Source of the DNA: a virus
IMG/VR virus record: IMGVR_UViG_3300009537_000207
Span: 1-21,641 of that record
Direction: 5' to 3' (one strand)
DNA length: 21,641 bases
Part shown: positions 13,355 to 20,119 of the stretch, in pieces
How positions within the stretch are numbered: position 1 is the first letter of the stretch
How the letters are laid out: each line of letters opens with the position of its first letter
Notes under the pieces: generated by a model
Seen by the model: only the letters and a program-made list of their open reading frames with translations
The model's database searches: none
Told to the model about the DNA's origin: nothing
Position numbers and translations under genes: made by a program

Positions 13355-14209
13355 TTATGCTACTGCCACACACGTCCATTTAGACGTAGCGGAGTTATAT
13401 AAAAATCCGACCCTTAATAATGTTGAAATAACTGTCGTAGTTGGCAGTGCGACAGTGCTTGCCTCAAATGAAGCTCCCCAAGTTATTGCTCTTGCTGTTC
13501 CGTTGTCAGTTATTTCTATAATGAGAGCATCGTCATGGCTTGGTGAGCCGGATAAGTTAGTGGTAAAGGAGGTTATGGCGGCCGCCTGAGCTGTTAATCT
13601 GTACACATCATACAAATCAGTGTTTATTGTTGGGGTTGCAGATGATGCTGTTGATCCGATTCGCCTTGATGATTTCTTGGCGTTATCCGATTCAGTAAAC
13701 CAATCTGTTCCGTTGGTATATATTTTTAGTGATCCAAAGTCAGAGTTTATACTTGCCCCCGGCTGTCCGTCTATTAAATCTGTGTCAAAAGGAGTTATTG
13801 AAATAGTTGTCGCTGCCGCCGAGCCTGATGAGTCTTTAATTACATAGAGCTTTCCAAAGCCCGCGATAGATGGTTTTGGGAGTTGAATAGTGCGAGCAAT
13901 TGCCACATCTGATATAGCTACAATATAATCAGAAAGGGTCATGTTATACGTTGGGTCGTCTCCGGAAATAATTTCTCTTAGCTTTACTTTCTGGCCATGG
14001 CCTAAAACAGTTTCATTCTCTAGTGCTTGGAATTTGTTTTTTATATTCAAGTCTTTATCAGTGCGGAGAATGTTAGGGGCGCTTAATTCAAAGTCTCGGC
14101 GCTGTTGGCTCCTGTCTTGGTTTATATTTTGATTTTCTGTATCAAATTCGGGCGATAGGCTAAGTTGCTTGTGTTCTGTGATTTTTATTTGTTCTTTTTT
14201 TTCTAGCAT
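13355..14209 (-). CDS. Two-module tail fibre or decoration protein
   Basis: A 284-residue protein. Residues 1-85 are a charged helical start (K-I-T-E-H-K-Q-L) likely to anchor the protein in the particle. Residues about 90-172 match a common phage fibre module: S-D-Y-I-V-A-I-S-D, A-R-T-I-Q-L-P, G-K-L-Y-V-I-K-D-S-S-G, I-D-G-Q-P-G-A-S-I-N-S-D-F-G-S, and T-D-W-F. Residues about 195-284 form a second module with I-I-E-I-T-D-N-G-T-A-R-A-I-T-W-G and V-G-F-L-Y-N-S-A-T-S-K-W-T-C-V, also frequent in metagenomic fibres. Both modules are probably beta sandwiches that trimerise or bind receptors. It is adjacent to the LamG-like gene and one base from the propeller-like gene. Confidence 0.68.
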   Translation of the reverse strand: MLEKKEQIKITEHKQLSLSPEFDTENQNINQDRSQQRRDFELSAPNILRTDKDLNIKNKFQALENETVLGHGQKVKLREIISGDDPTYNMTLSDYIVAISDVAIARTIQLPKPSIAGFGKLYVIKDSSGSAAATTISITPFDTDLIDGQPGASINSDFGSLKIYTNGTDWFTESDNAKKSSRRIGSTASSATPTINTDLYDVYRLTAQAAAITSFTTNLSGSPSHDDALIIEITDNGTARAITWGASFEASTVALPTTTVISTLLRVGFLYNSATSKWTCVAVA

Positions 14210-14210
14210 A

Positions 14211-15806
14211 TTAGTCGTCTATTAGTTCGTATTCAATAATAATAGGTAACGTAATAGCAATTTTAGTAGTTATGTTGTTCCAATTTAACCGAAGACAAAA
14301 GTTATGTTCTCCTACAGCATTTTCTGGTCTTATAACGGCTTTTTTACCAACATAATTTGTTAAAGTACCTATAGTGTATCCAGTAGCAAAGTTATCCATC
14401 AATAACCTTACTTGAACTCCGTTTAGTACTGTGTTTTCTTCATCAAAAGGTATTGTTATTTTTGTTATCTTAAAGGAATTACCGATTTTAAAAATTCTGG
14501 AAAAAAACTGACACGGAAAAACTCCCGTAGTGGGACTTAAGTCTCCCAGTTTATAAACAGACACCCCATCACTTATACCAAAAAACGGATATGCACCGAC
14601 ACCAGTATTACCAATACCACTCTGTTCACCAAGTCCTAGAGCTGTAACGTGACCATTGGCGACAAAAGTCGTATAAGCTGGTAAGGGGAATAATCCATCA
14701 CTTAATTTATTTAACCGAGTTCTATACATATAGATACAGGGAGTTACAATGCCACTTAAAGTAAGTGCTCTCGAGCCGAAAAATAACCTTCCTGCGGAAG
14801 ATACTATAGCTCCAGGAGAAGGAGGGTACCCGTCCCCTATAAAGATTTTCTCTCTAAAAGAGTGTCCTCCAATATATTCCGACACCCTAAAACCCGCACC
14901 TGAATTTGTTCCCGCGTCATGAGAAATAAAGTAAAGTAGTCCATTCATATTTCTTATCCCCGAGATAAAAGAATCAGGGAACTCTTCCCAAGTAATATCA
15001 TCAACTTTCTGGCTAATTGTATTCCAAAAGGCAACCTTAGCAGAACCACTTCTTCCTCCCGCTGAAGCTATACCTTCGTAAAATGTTATAACTAAAATAC
15101 TTCCGTAACTTTCAAAAGCTGTGGGGTATAGACCGTACCCAACTTGAATTTTGTTGTAAGTCGAACCATCATCTGTGTCGCCTTCTACTGTAGTTTTTTT
15201 GGTTTTGATTATATGAATTGTACCTTGATTATCTACCACATCTGCTATGTATAGAACTCCATCTGAATGTCTGTGCATTACATGGTTGGGATGTGCCGCC
15301 AAGCTATCAGCTAGGTTTGGATAGGCAGTATTTGTAAGGGGGGTTTTACCTAATGTTGTTGCCCAGTAGTCATCTGTAAAAGTTGGAGTTCCGTCAAGGG
15401 GACCATAGCGAGCTATGGTCGTGTCTCTTGAAAAGTAGATATAATTATCATAATAAGCAGCTCCATTTCCGGAAGCACCACCACCATCATTTAGATCCCC
15501 TAAATCAGTAATACTAGGCGCACCAAGTGAATATATCGAACCTCCTGAATCGTAAGCGTAACTAATGGAGGGTGATTTTATATTTTTTACAAACCACAAA
15601 GGAGTAGAATAAAAGGTTCCAGAAGAAAGAGTTACACCTACTGGTCTTAAATCTCCTGCTGGTCGAGAAGACAAATTACTGTTTTCTCCAATAGAAGGAT
15701 CAATTCCTAAAGAAAAAGCCATTTGGTCTGGCGCAGTAGGGCCATACACAGAGTCCGCAACCCCCCCCAATATACTCTCTATTCTAATTTGCCTTATGTC
15801 TCTCAT
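14211..15806 (-). CDS. Probable beta-propeller tail protein (nozzle/hub-like)
   Basis: A 531-residue protein with many repeated beta hairpins separated by aromatic-glycine turns: Y-D-N-Y-I-Y-F-S, D-G-V-L-Y-I-A-D, N-G-L-L-Y-F-I-S, A-G-R-L-F-F-G-S and Y-P-F-F-G-I-S-D-G-V-S-V-Y. This spacing of about 50-60 residues suggests a propeller, as in podoviral nozzle proteins (T7 gp12, P22 gp10). The N-terminus (M-R-D-I-R-Q-I-R-I-E-S) lacks a signal peptide and has a G-G-V-A-D-S turn. The C-terminus (about 430-531) looks like a separate jelly-roll. It overlaps the 81-residue gene by four bases (ATGA). If the adaptor at 11867 is right, a nozzle is the expected partner, though the two genes are not adjacent. 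A receptor-binding role is the alternative. Confidence 0.45.
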   Translation of the reverse strand: MRDIRQIRIESILGGVADSVYGPTAPDQMAFSLGIDPSIGENSNLSSRPAGDLRPVGVTLSSGTFYSTPLWFVKNIKSPSISYAYDSGGSIYSLGAPSITDLGDLNDGGGASGNGAAYYDNYIYFSRDTTIARYGPLDGTPTFTDDYWATTLGKTPLTNTAYPNLADSLAAHPNHVMHRHSDGVLYIADVVDNQGTIHIIKTKKTTVEGDTDDGSTYNKIQVGYGLYPTAFESYGSILVITFYEGIASAGGRSGSAKVAFWNTISQKVDDITWEEFPDSFISGIRNMNGLLYFISHDAGTNSGAGFRVSEYIGGHSFREKIFIGDGYPPSPGAIVSSAGRLFFGSRALTLSGIVTPCIYMYRTRLNKLSDGLFPLPAYTTFVANGHVTALGLGEQSGIGNTGVGAYPFFGISDGVSVYKLGDLSPTTGVFPCQFFSRIFKIGNSFKITKITIPFDEENTVLNGVQVRLLMDNFATGYTIGTLTNYVGKKAVIRPENAVGEHNFCLRLNWNNITTKIAITLPIIIEYELIDD

Positions 15807-16048
15807 TTAGCTTTGTTTTTTAAATCTGTTAAATCGGCTGTAGTATCATTTGCTTGGATTTTGTTATCTAAAAGAGCTTTCAGGTCTGTCGGACCTACAG
15901 AGAAAGTTTCCTTTTCCACAGTTATCACCACCGCTCCAGTTGGGTCAGTGCGCTCGTCTATGTAGGTTTTTAGTTTCTCAAAGCGAGCAATTTCTTTTAA
16001 TTTGCCATCTACTTTTTCTACAATTTGTTTTATTTCTTCAAAATTCAT
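15803..16048 (-). CDS. Small helical hypothetical virion-cluster protein
   Basis: An 81-residue protein that I do not recognise. Residues 1-30 are a charged amphipathic helix (M-N-F-E-E-I-K-Q-I-V-E-K-V-D-G-K-L-K-E-I), followed by a short beta pair (G-A-V-V-I-T-V-E-K-E-T-F-S-V-G) and a final helix with L-K-A-L-L-D-N-K. It is soluble and without cysteines. It ends in an ATGA overlap with the propeller-like gene and starts one base after the stop of the 268-residue gene, so it is translated with the structural operon. A chaperone or a small tail-assembly factor is possible, with no direct evidence. Confidence 0.6.
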   Translation of the reverse strand: MNFEEIKQIVEKVDGKLKEIARFEKLKTYIDERTDPTGAVVITVEKETFSVGPTDLKALLDNKIQANDTTADLTDLKNKAK

Positions 16049-16049
16049 T

Positions 16050-16856
16050 TTAGTATTCTATATACTTATAATCCACCTTAAAATACTTTCCTCGAAAGAA
16101 GTACTTGTCGGCCTTTGATAATCTAACCTTTTTCCAATTTATCTCTCTCATTAGGGCTTTGAACTGCCTTCGGATGCTATCGTCCTCTAAGCCGAGCATG
16201 AGCACCCTTTTAAGCAATCTTTGGCGCTCTTTCATATCTCCTATCGTTTCGGCGTGTTCGAGCATAGACAGGGCATATTCGAAGCTTTTGATAGGCCTCC
16301 ATTTAAAGAACCAGCCGAACCATTCCGCCAGCCATTGCGCGCGCCAGCGATATGAGTCATCTTCTTGAAGAATAAAGCAGAGGTAGTCTCGGAGTGCATA
16401 AGTCTGTGGAGAAACTTTAGTCCATGCTCGGTGTATTTCTCTCACAGCCGGACACATCTTATGAGACGGAAACATATCATATTTAGACTTCTCAGCCAGC
16501 TCTGCTATCTCGTTGAATAGTGTATGTTTAATGTCTTTTATGATTTTTTTGTGATCTTGTCCTTCTTCTAGTTTACGCCAACTCTCGTTAAATACTTGGT
16601 TTTTGATTTCGTGCTTTATTTTAGACATGTGGCCAAAGAGTATATGCCCGCGTGGAAATCCCGGGAAAGGATACTTTTCGCCCTCCATATACATCACATC
16701 ACTTCCGTCTGGCGCTCGAGTAAGTTTAGCCACTACTCCTTCTTGTTTTTTCCAATACGAAACCATTTCAAAGTCAGTCGGACTTTTCTTGAGCAACTTG
16801 AAATACCATCTTATGAGTTTTGTGAGCATATTGTTTTGTAATGTTAAGTAATTCAT
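16050..16856 (-). CDS. Unrecognised 268-residue protein after the capsid gene
   Basis: A basic, tryptophan-rich, mainly helical protein that I cannot place in a family. Notable segments are Y-P-F-P-G-F-P-R-G-H-I-L-F-G-H-M-S-K-I-K-H-E-I-K-N (62-86), which has several histidines that could bind metal, a cluster of aromatic residues R-W-R-A-Q-W-L-A-E-W-F-G-W-F-F-K-W (170-187), and a lysine-rich C-terminus K-A-D-K-Y-F-F-R-G-K-Y-F-K-V-D-Y. The aromatic segment might lie on a membrane or on a partner but is too polar for a clear span. The annotated ATG is directly at an AGGAG sequence, too close for normal use; M10 is an alternative start. It is the first gene after the interleaved repeats and may be controlled by them. 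Confidence 0.65.
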   Translation of the reverse strand: MNYLTLQNNMLTKLIRWYFKLLKKSPTDFEMVSYWKKQEGVVAKLTRAPDGSDVMYMEGEKYPFPGFPRGHILFGHMSKIKHEIKNQVFNESWRKLEEGQDHKKIIKDIKHTLFNEIAELAEKSKYDMFPSHKMCPAVREIHRAWTKVSPQTYALRDYLCFILQEDDSYRWRAQWLAEWFGWFFKWRPIKSFEYALSMLEHAETIGDMKERQRLLKRVLMLGLEDDSIRRQFKALMREINWKKVRLSKADKYFFRGKYFKVDYKYIEY

Positions 16857-16858
16857 CT

Positions 16859-16900
16859 CCTGACGTTCTAGGGTATTTTCCGTCAGGTTAATACCCTAGA
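16859..16900 (-). promoter_or_regulatory. Interleaved inverted repeats between capsid gene and next gene
   Basis: Two perfect inverted repeats alternate (A-B-A'-B'). Seven bases at 16859-16865 pair with 16881-16887 (CCTGACG/CGTCAGG), and eleven bases at 16867-16877 pair with 16890-16900 (TCTAGGGTATT/AATACCCTAGA). On the message the 11-bp hairpin comes first, and its loop is complementary to the segment holding the AGG of the downstream AGGAG. This is the topology of a pseudoknot or of two alternative hairpins. There is no U-tract, so it is not an ordinary terminator. Confidence 0.7.
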
Positions 16901-16920
16901 GACGAATTACGCAGTGGTAA

Positions 16921-18249
16921 TTAGAGGGATCCGAACAACATTGCGCCGTACTTCCTTCTCTGTCGAGGCACTTTCGCGCCGAATAGATAGAGACCTTGGT
17001 ACTTCTTCGCAAACTGGTCTTCAGCTTCCATAACACGACTCTGACTCCACTTGTCCCCATAGGTCATAAAGCCCATGTGGTTAGCAGGCATCAGATAGCC
17101 GACCGTAGCAGCCGTCAAGACCACATCATTCGCCACACCTGAACCAGGTGAGTGACCGGCGCGAGTAGATACTCGTGAGCCAGCGGCAGAGTGAAGGTCA
17201 AATGCTCCGATTCTCATAACACGGCCATTGATGACTGTGCCTGAATAAATCTCGGCAATACCAGAAGGTTGCGTTTCTGAAGCTTGACGTAGTGTAGTAG
17301 TCACTGAAGGAGGAGTTGTTAACTGCCTTCCTTCTGCTGGTACTTCATTATCATCAAGTTTTTCAGCGAGCAATGTCACTTGGTCGTAAATCGAAGCGGC
17401 TGTGACCGAAGTCGGTGCAGCAGCTTGGAATTCCCAGCCGAGTCCCATCATGGTGATGAGGGCAGCATTTCCGTCTCCATATTTAGGGAAGTTGATACCA
17501 TCTCCGCCGAATAATCCGCGTAGAGTGTAACCTTCCTCAAAGTCTGGCCCGGTTACAGCTTCGTCCCACTCGGTAAGAGTAGCGACAATAGAGCTAGTAA
17601 TTCCAGAAATACGATACCAAGGAGACACGAATGCAGCTGTGGATCTTAGACGGAAGCCCTTGTAAAGGTCAGCCGTTTGGAATCCAGCAAAGTAGGTAAT
17701 TCCATCGCGAGGGTTTTCAACCGCTCCGACTGAAGTTTCTACAGTTGCCACACCAGTTGAGCCTATAGTTACGGTTCCGCCAGTGGCAGAGGTAACAATA
17801 GAAGCACTGGTACCAGATGCACCACCATCAACTACAAGATCAATTCCGATCCAGTTACCAGCTTTGACTTCTTCAGCCGCCTTGTTCAAGACGTAAGCAT
17901 CGATAGTACGCTCAAGCACTTGTGTTTGAGCATCTAAGAATGACTGAGGAATATCATCAGCGTAAGTAAATAGTTCTTCTAGCTGATCGAGGGGTACGTT
18001 GTAGTACTTCCTCTTCTCAACTATCAACTGATCTTCAGCATCAGGGAAACGCATAGTCACCATGTCTGTACCCACGACATAATCTCCAAGTTCTGCGGAG
18101 TTCAAGAAGGAAAGGATATTAACTCTATCCCCAGCTTTCTTAATTTCTCCCTCATAGTCCTTGTTGGTTATACCCGGTGTAACAGCGCTTTGGTAGACTC
18201 TACCTAAAACCTTGGCAGCAAATTGTTCTCCAAAATTTGTGATTTCCAT
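16921..18249 (-). CDS. Major capsid protein (HK97 fold)
   Basis: A 442-residue protein that would build the icosahedral shell. The N-terminal part has the usual early features: G-E-I-K-K-A-G-D-R-V-N-I (34-45), an acidic strand, and the long helix D-A-Q-T-Q-V-L-E-R-T-I-D-A-Y-V-L-N-K-A-A-E-E (106-127). The later A-S-I-Y-D-Q-V-T-L-L-A-E-K-L-D-D-N-E-V-P-A-E-G-R-Q-L-T-T-P-P segment (285-314) is a hallmark of phage capsid proteins, and the C-terminus contains beta strands plus a basic end. Between about 137 and 275 is a Gly/Ser/Thr-rich beta region that looks like an inserted domain. The gene directly follows the scaffold-like gene. The start is preceded by an A-rich stretch without a Shine-Dalgarno sequence, and a small hairpin (18256-18272) lies just upstream. 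Confidence 0.88.
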   Translation of the reverse strand: MEITNFGEQFAAKVLGRVYQSAVTPGITNKDYEGEIKKAGDRVNILSFLNSAELGDYVVGTDMVTMRFPDAEDQLIVEKRKYYNVPLDQLEELFTYADDIPQSFLDAQTQVLERTIDAYVLNKAAEEVKAGNWIGIDLVVDGGASGTSASIVTSATGGTVTIGSTGVATVETSVGAVENPRDGITYFAGFQTADLYKGFRLRSTAAFVSPWYRISGITSSIVATLTEWDEAVTGPDFEEGYTLRGLFGGDGINFPKYGDGNAALITMMGLGWEFQAAAPTSVTAASIYDQVTLLAEKLDDNEVPAEGRQLTTPPSVTTTLRQASETQPSGIAEIYSGTVINGRVMRIGAFDLHSAAGSRVSTRAGHSPGSGVANDVVLTAATVGYLMPANHMGFMTYGDKWSQSRVMEAEDQFAKKYQGLYLFGAKVPRQRRKYGAMLFGSL

Positions 18250-18255
18250 ATTTTT

Positions 18256-18272
18256 GAGTTTGTTAAAAACTC
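18256..18272 (-). repeat. Small hairpin just upstream of the capsid start
   Basis: GAGTTT (18256-18261) and AAACTC (18267-18272) form a 6-bp stem with a five-base loop, ending about six bases before the capsid ATG on the message. It might protect the 5' end of a processed capsid message; it may also be coincidental in AT-rich DNA. Confidence 0.35.
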
Positions 18273-18283
18273 TTCAGCGACTT

Positions 18284-18874
18284 TTATATTACGATTTCTC
18301 CAGCTTTAAGTTTCTTTTCGTACAACTTATAGTTGGTTTCTCGTAATGTTTTTATTTCTTCTCCAGTCATTTTAGTAGAAACAGGAGTCCTTGCTCCGCC
18401 CGTAGGTTGTTCTAAACCTTTGCGAACGGGGTCAAATAAATCATTTTCTACCAAGAAGGCTTTAACGGCGGTTCTGAGGTTCATACCTTTATTCTCTGGG
18501 TCAGCGCGGAAGGTTTCAAATTCTTCCCACTTTTCCTTTAGAACAGGATGTGCCACTAAAACATCTTTTTTGGCGAGATCTTGGCTCAAGATAGCAATCT
18601 TGTCATCTTGTTCCTTGATCTGCCTCTGTAAAGCTCTTCCTTCGTCTGAAGAAAAATCATCCGAAGAATTAGAGGATTCTTCTAATAATTCGATTCTGTC
18701 CTCGAGCTCCTTTCGCTTCTCTCTCTCTTCCTGTAAGGATTTGAGTAAAAGCTCAGGAGGAGTTTTAGAACCTGGAGCAGGAGTAGGGGCTCCTCCAGCC
18801 ACCTTCTCTTCTGCTAATTCCTCCGGAGTCTTCGGAGTTTCTTCCTCTTTAGGAGGATTAACGACTTCATTCAT
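18284..18874 (-). CDS. Scaffolding protein
   Basis: A 196-residue, highly charged protein expected to guide capsid assembly and then leave the shell. The N-terminus is acidic and proline-rich (P-P-K-E-E-E-T-P-K-T-P-E-E-L) and disordered. Residues about 43-105 form a strong coiled coil (S-L-Q-E-E-R-E-K-R-K-E-L-E-D-R-I-E-L-L-E, then R-Q-I-K-E-Q-D-D-K-I-A-I-L-S-Q-D-L). The C-terminus (130-196) is helical with a basic end (K-L-Y-E-K-K-L-K-A-G-E). Length, charge and the position immediately before the capsid gene all match known scaffolds. A possible weak Shine-Dalgarno (AAGGGA) precedes the start, one of the few here. No protease motif is visible in it. Confidence 0.8.
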   Translation of the reverse strand: MNEVVNPPKEEETPKTPEELAEEKVAGGAPTPAPGSKTPPELLLKSLQEEREKRKELEDRIELLEESSNSSDDFSSDEGRALQRQIKEQDDKIAILSQDLAKKDVLVAHPVLKEKWEEFETFRADPENKGMNLRTAVKAFLVENDLFDPVRKGLEQPTGGARTPVSTKMTGEEIKTLRETNYKLYEKKLKAGEIVI

Positions 18875-18919
18875 ATCAATTCCCTTGTTTAACGTCTCAA
18901 GGTGACATTACTTAATAAA

Positions 18920-19093
18920 CTAACTTGCGCGACTTATTCTTCCCTCAAGATCAGAAATTCTTGTAATTCCTAAATCTTTCAGTTTTTGATGTAGAGCCAA
19001 AAGCTCTTCTTTTTCTGTAGTATCTGTGATTACTTCTTCCACTTCTTCTACTTTCTCCTCTGCTTTCTTTGGTTTTTCTTTTTTCTTTGGCAT
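18920..19093 (-). CDS. 57-residue charged protein, N-terminal Lys/Glu-rich
   Basis: The frame starts MPKKKEKPKKAEEK and continues with an acidic V-E-E-V-E-E-V run, a helix E-L-L-A-L-H-Q-K-L-K-D-L-G, and a short end (R-I-S-D-L-E-G-R-I-S-R-A-S). It starts two bases after the stop of the HEKLH gene and ends 46 bases before the scaffold start, filling what would otherwise be a 220-base gap. The L-x-x-L-G-I-T-R-I-S-D-L-E pattern resembles the small helix-hairpin segments found in some structural phage proteins. Its role is unknown; a second scaffold-like or head-assembly factor is possible. Confidence 0.68.
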   Translation of the reverse strand: MPKKKEKPKKAEEKVEEVEEVITDTTEKEELLALHQKLKDLGITRISDLEGRISRAS

Positions 19094-19095
19094 AA

Positions 19096-19446
19096 TTATT
19101 TAATGTTATTACTAATAATATTTGAACTCTCCGTATATACGATCTCTCGCTTATGTGGAGGGTTTAACGACCTATCATGCACATCGAGCAATTCTTGAGC
19201 CATCTCTGGTAGAGTCATTGTCTGCTCTATTCTGCTGGCGTTTTCGTAAACTTTATCGTGGGACATATTAGGATAGTTTAGGTGTAGCTTTTCGTGGATG
19301 ATAGTGTTGAGTAAGTCCCCGGGCTTTTTTCCTACCACCATTTTCTCTTCGTTCAAGTCAGCGTAGCCGTATATCTTTTCTCCGCCGAGCTTTACTGTCG
19401 GCTTGACTATGACTTCGAATTCTGGTTTTAATGGGTTTTTACGCAT
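19096..19446 (-). CDS. Small putative zinc metallopeptidase (HEKLH motif)
   Basis: A 116-residue protein with the zincin motif H51-E52-K-L-H55 in a predicted helix (L-L-N-T-I-I-H-E-K-L-H-L). A third ligand could be E69 in Y-E-N-A-S or E74 in R-I-E. The preceding region has two beta strands (F-E-V-I-V-K-P, K-M-V-V-G) as in minimal metallopeptidases. It is small for an active peptidase but similar in size to short Zn-peptidase-like phage proteins. Its place between head genes and before the scaffold makes it a candidate head-maturation or scaffold protease, since no other protease is visible in the head cluster. It overlaps the preceding gene by eight bases. Confidence 0.6.
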   Translation of the reverse strand: MRKNPLKPEFEVIVKPTVKLGGEKIYGYADLNEEKMVVGKKPGDLLNTIIHEKLHLNYPNMSHDKVYENASRIEQTMTLPEMAQELLDVHDRSLNPPHKREIVYTESSNIISNNIK

Positions 19447-19762
19447 TTTCTAACATTTGATTAAGTTGCGCTTCTAATTGTTCTCTTTGGGTTTGTGGGA
19501 CCGACATCACTTGCTCTAGGTTTTTATAAACAGTGTGGTAGGGGATTAGCTCTGCTTTCTTTTCTTTATCTAAATTAAAGTCCTTCCACTTGTTTTCTAT
19601 TATCGAAATCTGTGCTTGGCAGAAAAGTTTTATATCCTCCACAGTCAGTTGGTCTTTAGAAAGAATCTTTTGCCAACTATCGAAGGTCGCCCTCTCTTCA
19701 GAGTCCAGCTCTGCTGTACTTTTCAATCCTCTTTTTTTTAATAATTTATTTAGTATGCTCAT
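19439..19762 (-). CDS. Helical hypothetical protein, first gene of the head unit
   Basis: A 107-residue soluble protein, almost entirely helical and rich in Lys, Glu and Gln, which I do not recognise. It contains A-E-L-D-S-E-E-R-A-T-F-D-S-W-Q-K-I-L-S and ends with a likely coiled coil R-E-Q-L-E-A-Q-L-N-Q-M-L. The pattern D-Q-L-T-V-E-D-I-K-L-F-C-Q is typical of small phage head or portal-accessory proteins, but I can give no specific function. Its ATG lies only two bases after the T-run of a terminator-like hairpin (19764-19794), which separates it from its consensus promoter. It has no Shine-Dalgarno sequence. Confidence 0.6.
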   Translation of the reverse strand: MSILNKLLKKRGLKSTAELDSEERATFDSWQKILSKDQLTVEDIKLFCQAQISIIENKWKDFNLDKEKKAELIPYHTVYKNLEQVMSVPQTQREQLEAQLNQMLENA

Positions 19763-19763
19763 A

Positions 19764-19794
19764 ATAAAAAGGCGAAACTTTGTTTGTCCGCCTT
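19764..19794 (-). terminator. Terminator or attenuator between promoter and head genes
   Basis: On the minus strand AAGGCG pairs with CGCCTT, an inner AAAC pairs with GTTT after a three-base bulge, and the stem runs into a T-tract just before the ATG at 19762. It would end transcripts of the fibre and membrane-protein genes, but also those starting at the promoter 19816-19844. Confidence 0.75.
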
Positions 19795-19815
19795 GGTGAG
19801 GTTAGGGTTTATTTA

Positions 19816-19844
19816 ATTATAATCTAGTAGCTTTTTTATGTCAA
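19816..19844 (-). promoter_or_regulatory. Consensus sigma70 promoter for the head gene unit
   Basis: On the minus strand TTGACA (19839-19844) is followed after exactly 17 bases by TATAAT (19816-19821), a full consensus match. The -35 embeds the TGA stop of the 92-residue gene, as the promoter at 49-77 does with the HNH stop. Start is expected near 19809. Confidence 0.78.
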
Positions 19845-20119
19845 TTCTTTTTAATAATGTTATCGACCTTTGTTTCTAAAACATCAAGGCGACTTTTGTT
19901 TTGTAGTCTTTCTAATTCTCCTAATTTGAAATCAGCTTTACTTTGTGTGATGTCTGTTTGAATCTGGCTCAAAGTTACTTGGATATTGCTTATTGGCAAA
20001 ATCACAGTATTTACAAAACCCCAAACACCAGCAATTATCATAATTACCCAAGTAATTTCGTGTTGCAGGATCTGTCTTACTATTGTTGTGTTTGTTTTTT
20101 CTTCCATATTAGTTGTCAT
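19841..20119 (-). CDS. Small membrane protein with coiled-coil tail
   Basis: A 92-residue protein. Residues about 18-42 form one membrane span (I-T-W-V-I-M-I-I-A-G-V-W-G-F-V-N-T-V-I-L-P-I), and residues about 48-90 a heptad-rich coiled coil (L-S-Q-I-Q-T-D-I, L-G-E-L-E-R-L-Q-N-K-S-R-L-D-V-L-E-T-K-V-D-N-I-I-K-K). The start overlaps the end of the fibre gene by 11 bases (ATGACAACTAA). The design resembles small phage proteins annotated as holin- or XhlA-like, though those usually have the coil first. It could be a fibre-assembly or membrane-anchored accessory protein. There is a separate better holin at 4906, so lysis is not the only option. Confidence 0.6.
   Translation of the reverse strand: MTTNMEEKTNTTIVRQILQHEITWVIMIIAGVWGFVNTVILPISNIQVTLSQIQTDITQSKADFKLGELERLQNKSRLDVLETKVDNIIKKN

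Noticed and set aside
13098-13589. 163-codon plus-strand frame across the LamG and fibre genes
   Set aside because: It spans the junction of two well-supported minus-strand genes and shows no domain signal.
18333-18905. 190-codon open frame on the plus strand
   Set aside because: It is antisense to the scaffold gene and consists of Ser-rich low-complexity sequence created by the Glu/Lys/Leu codons of the real gene.
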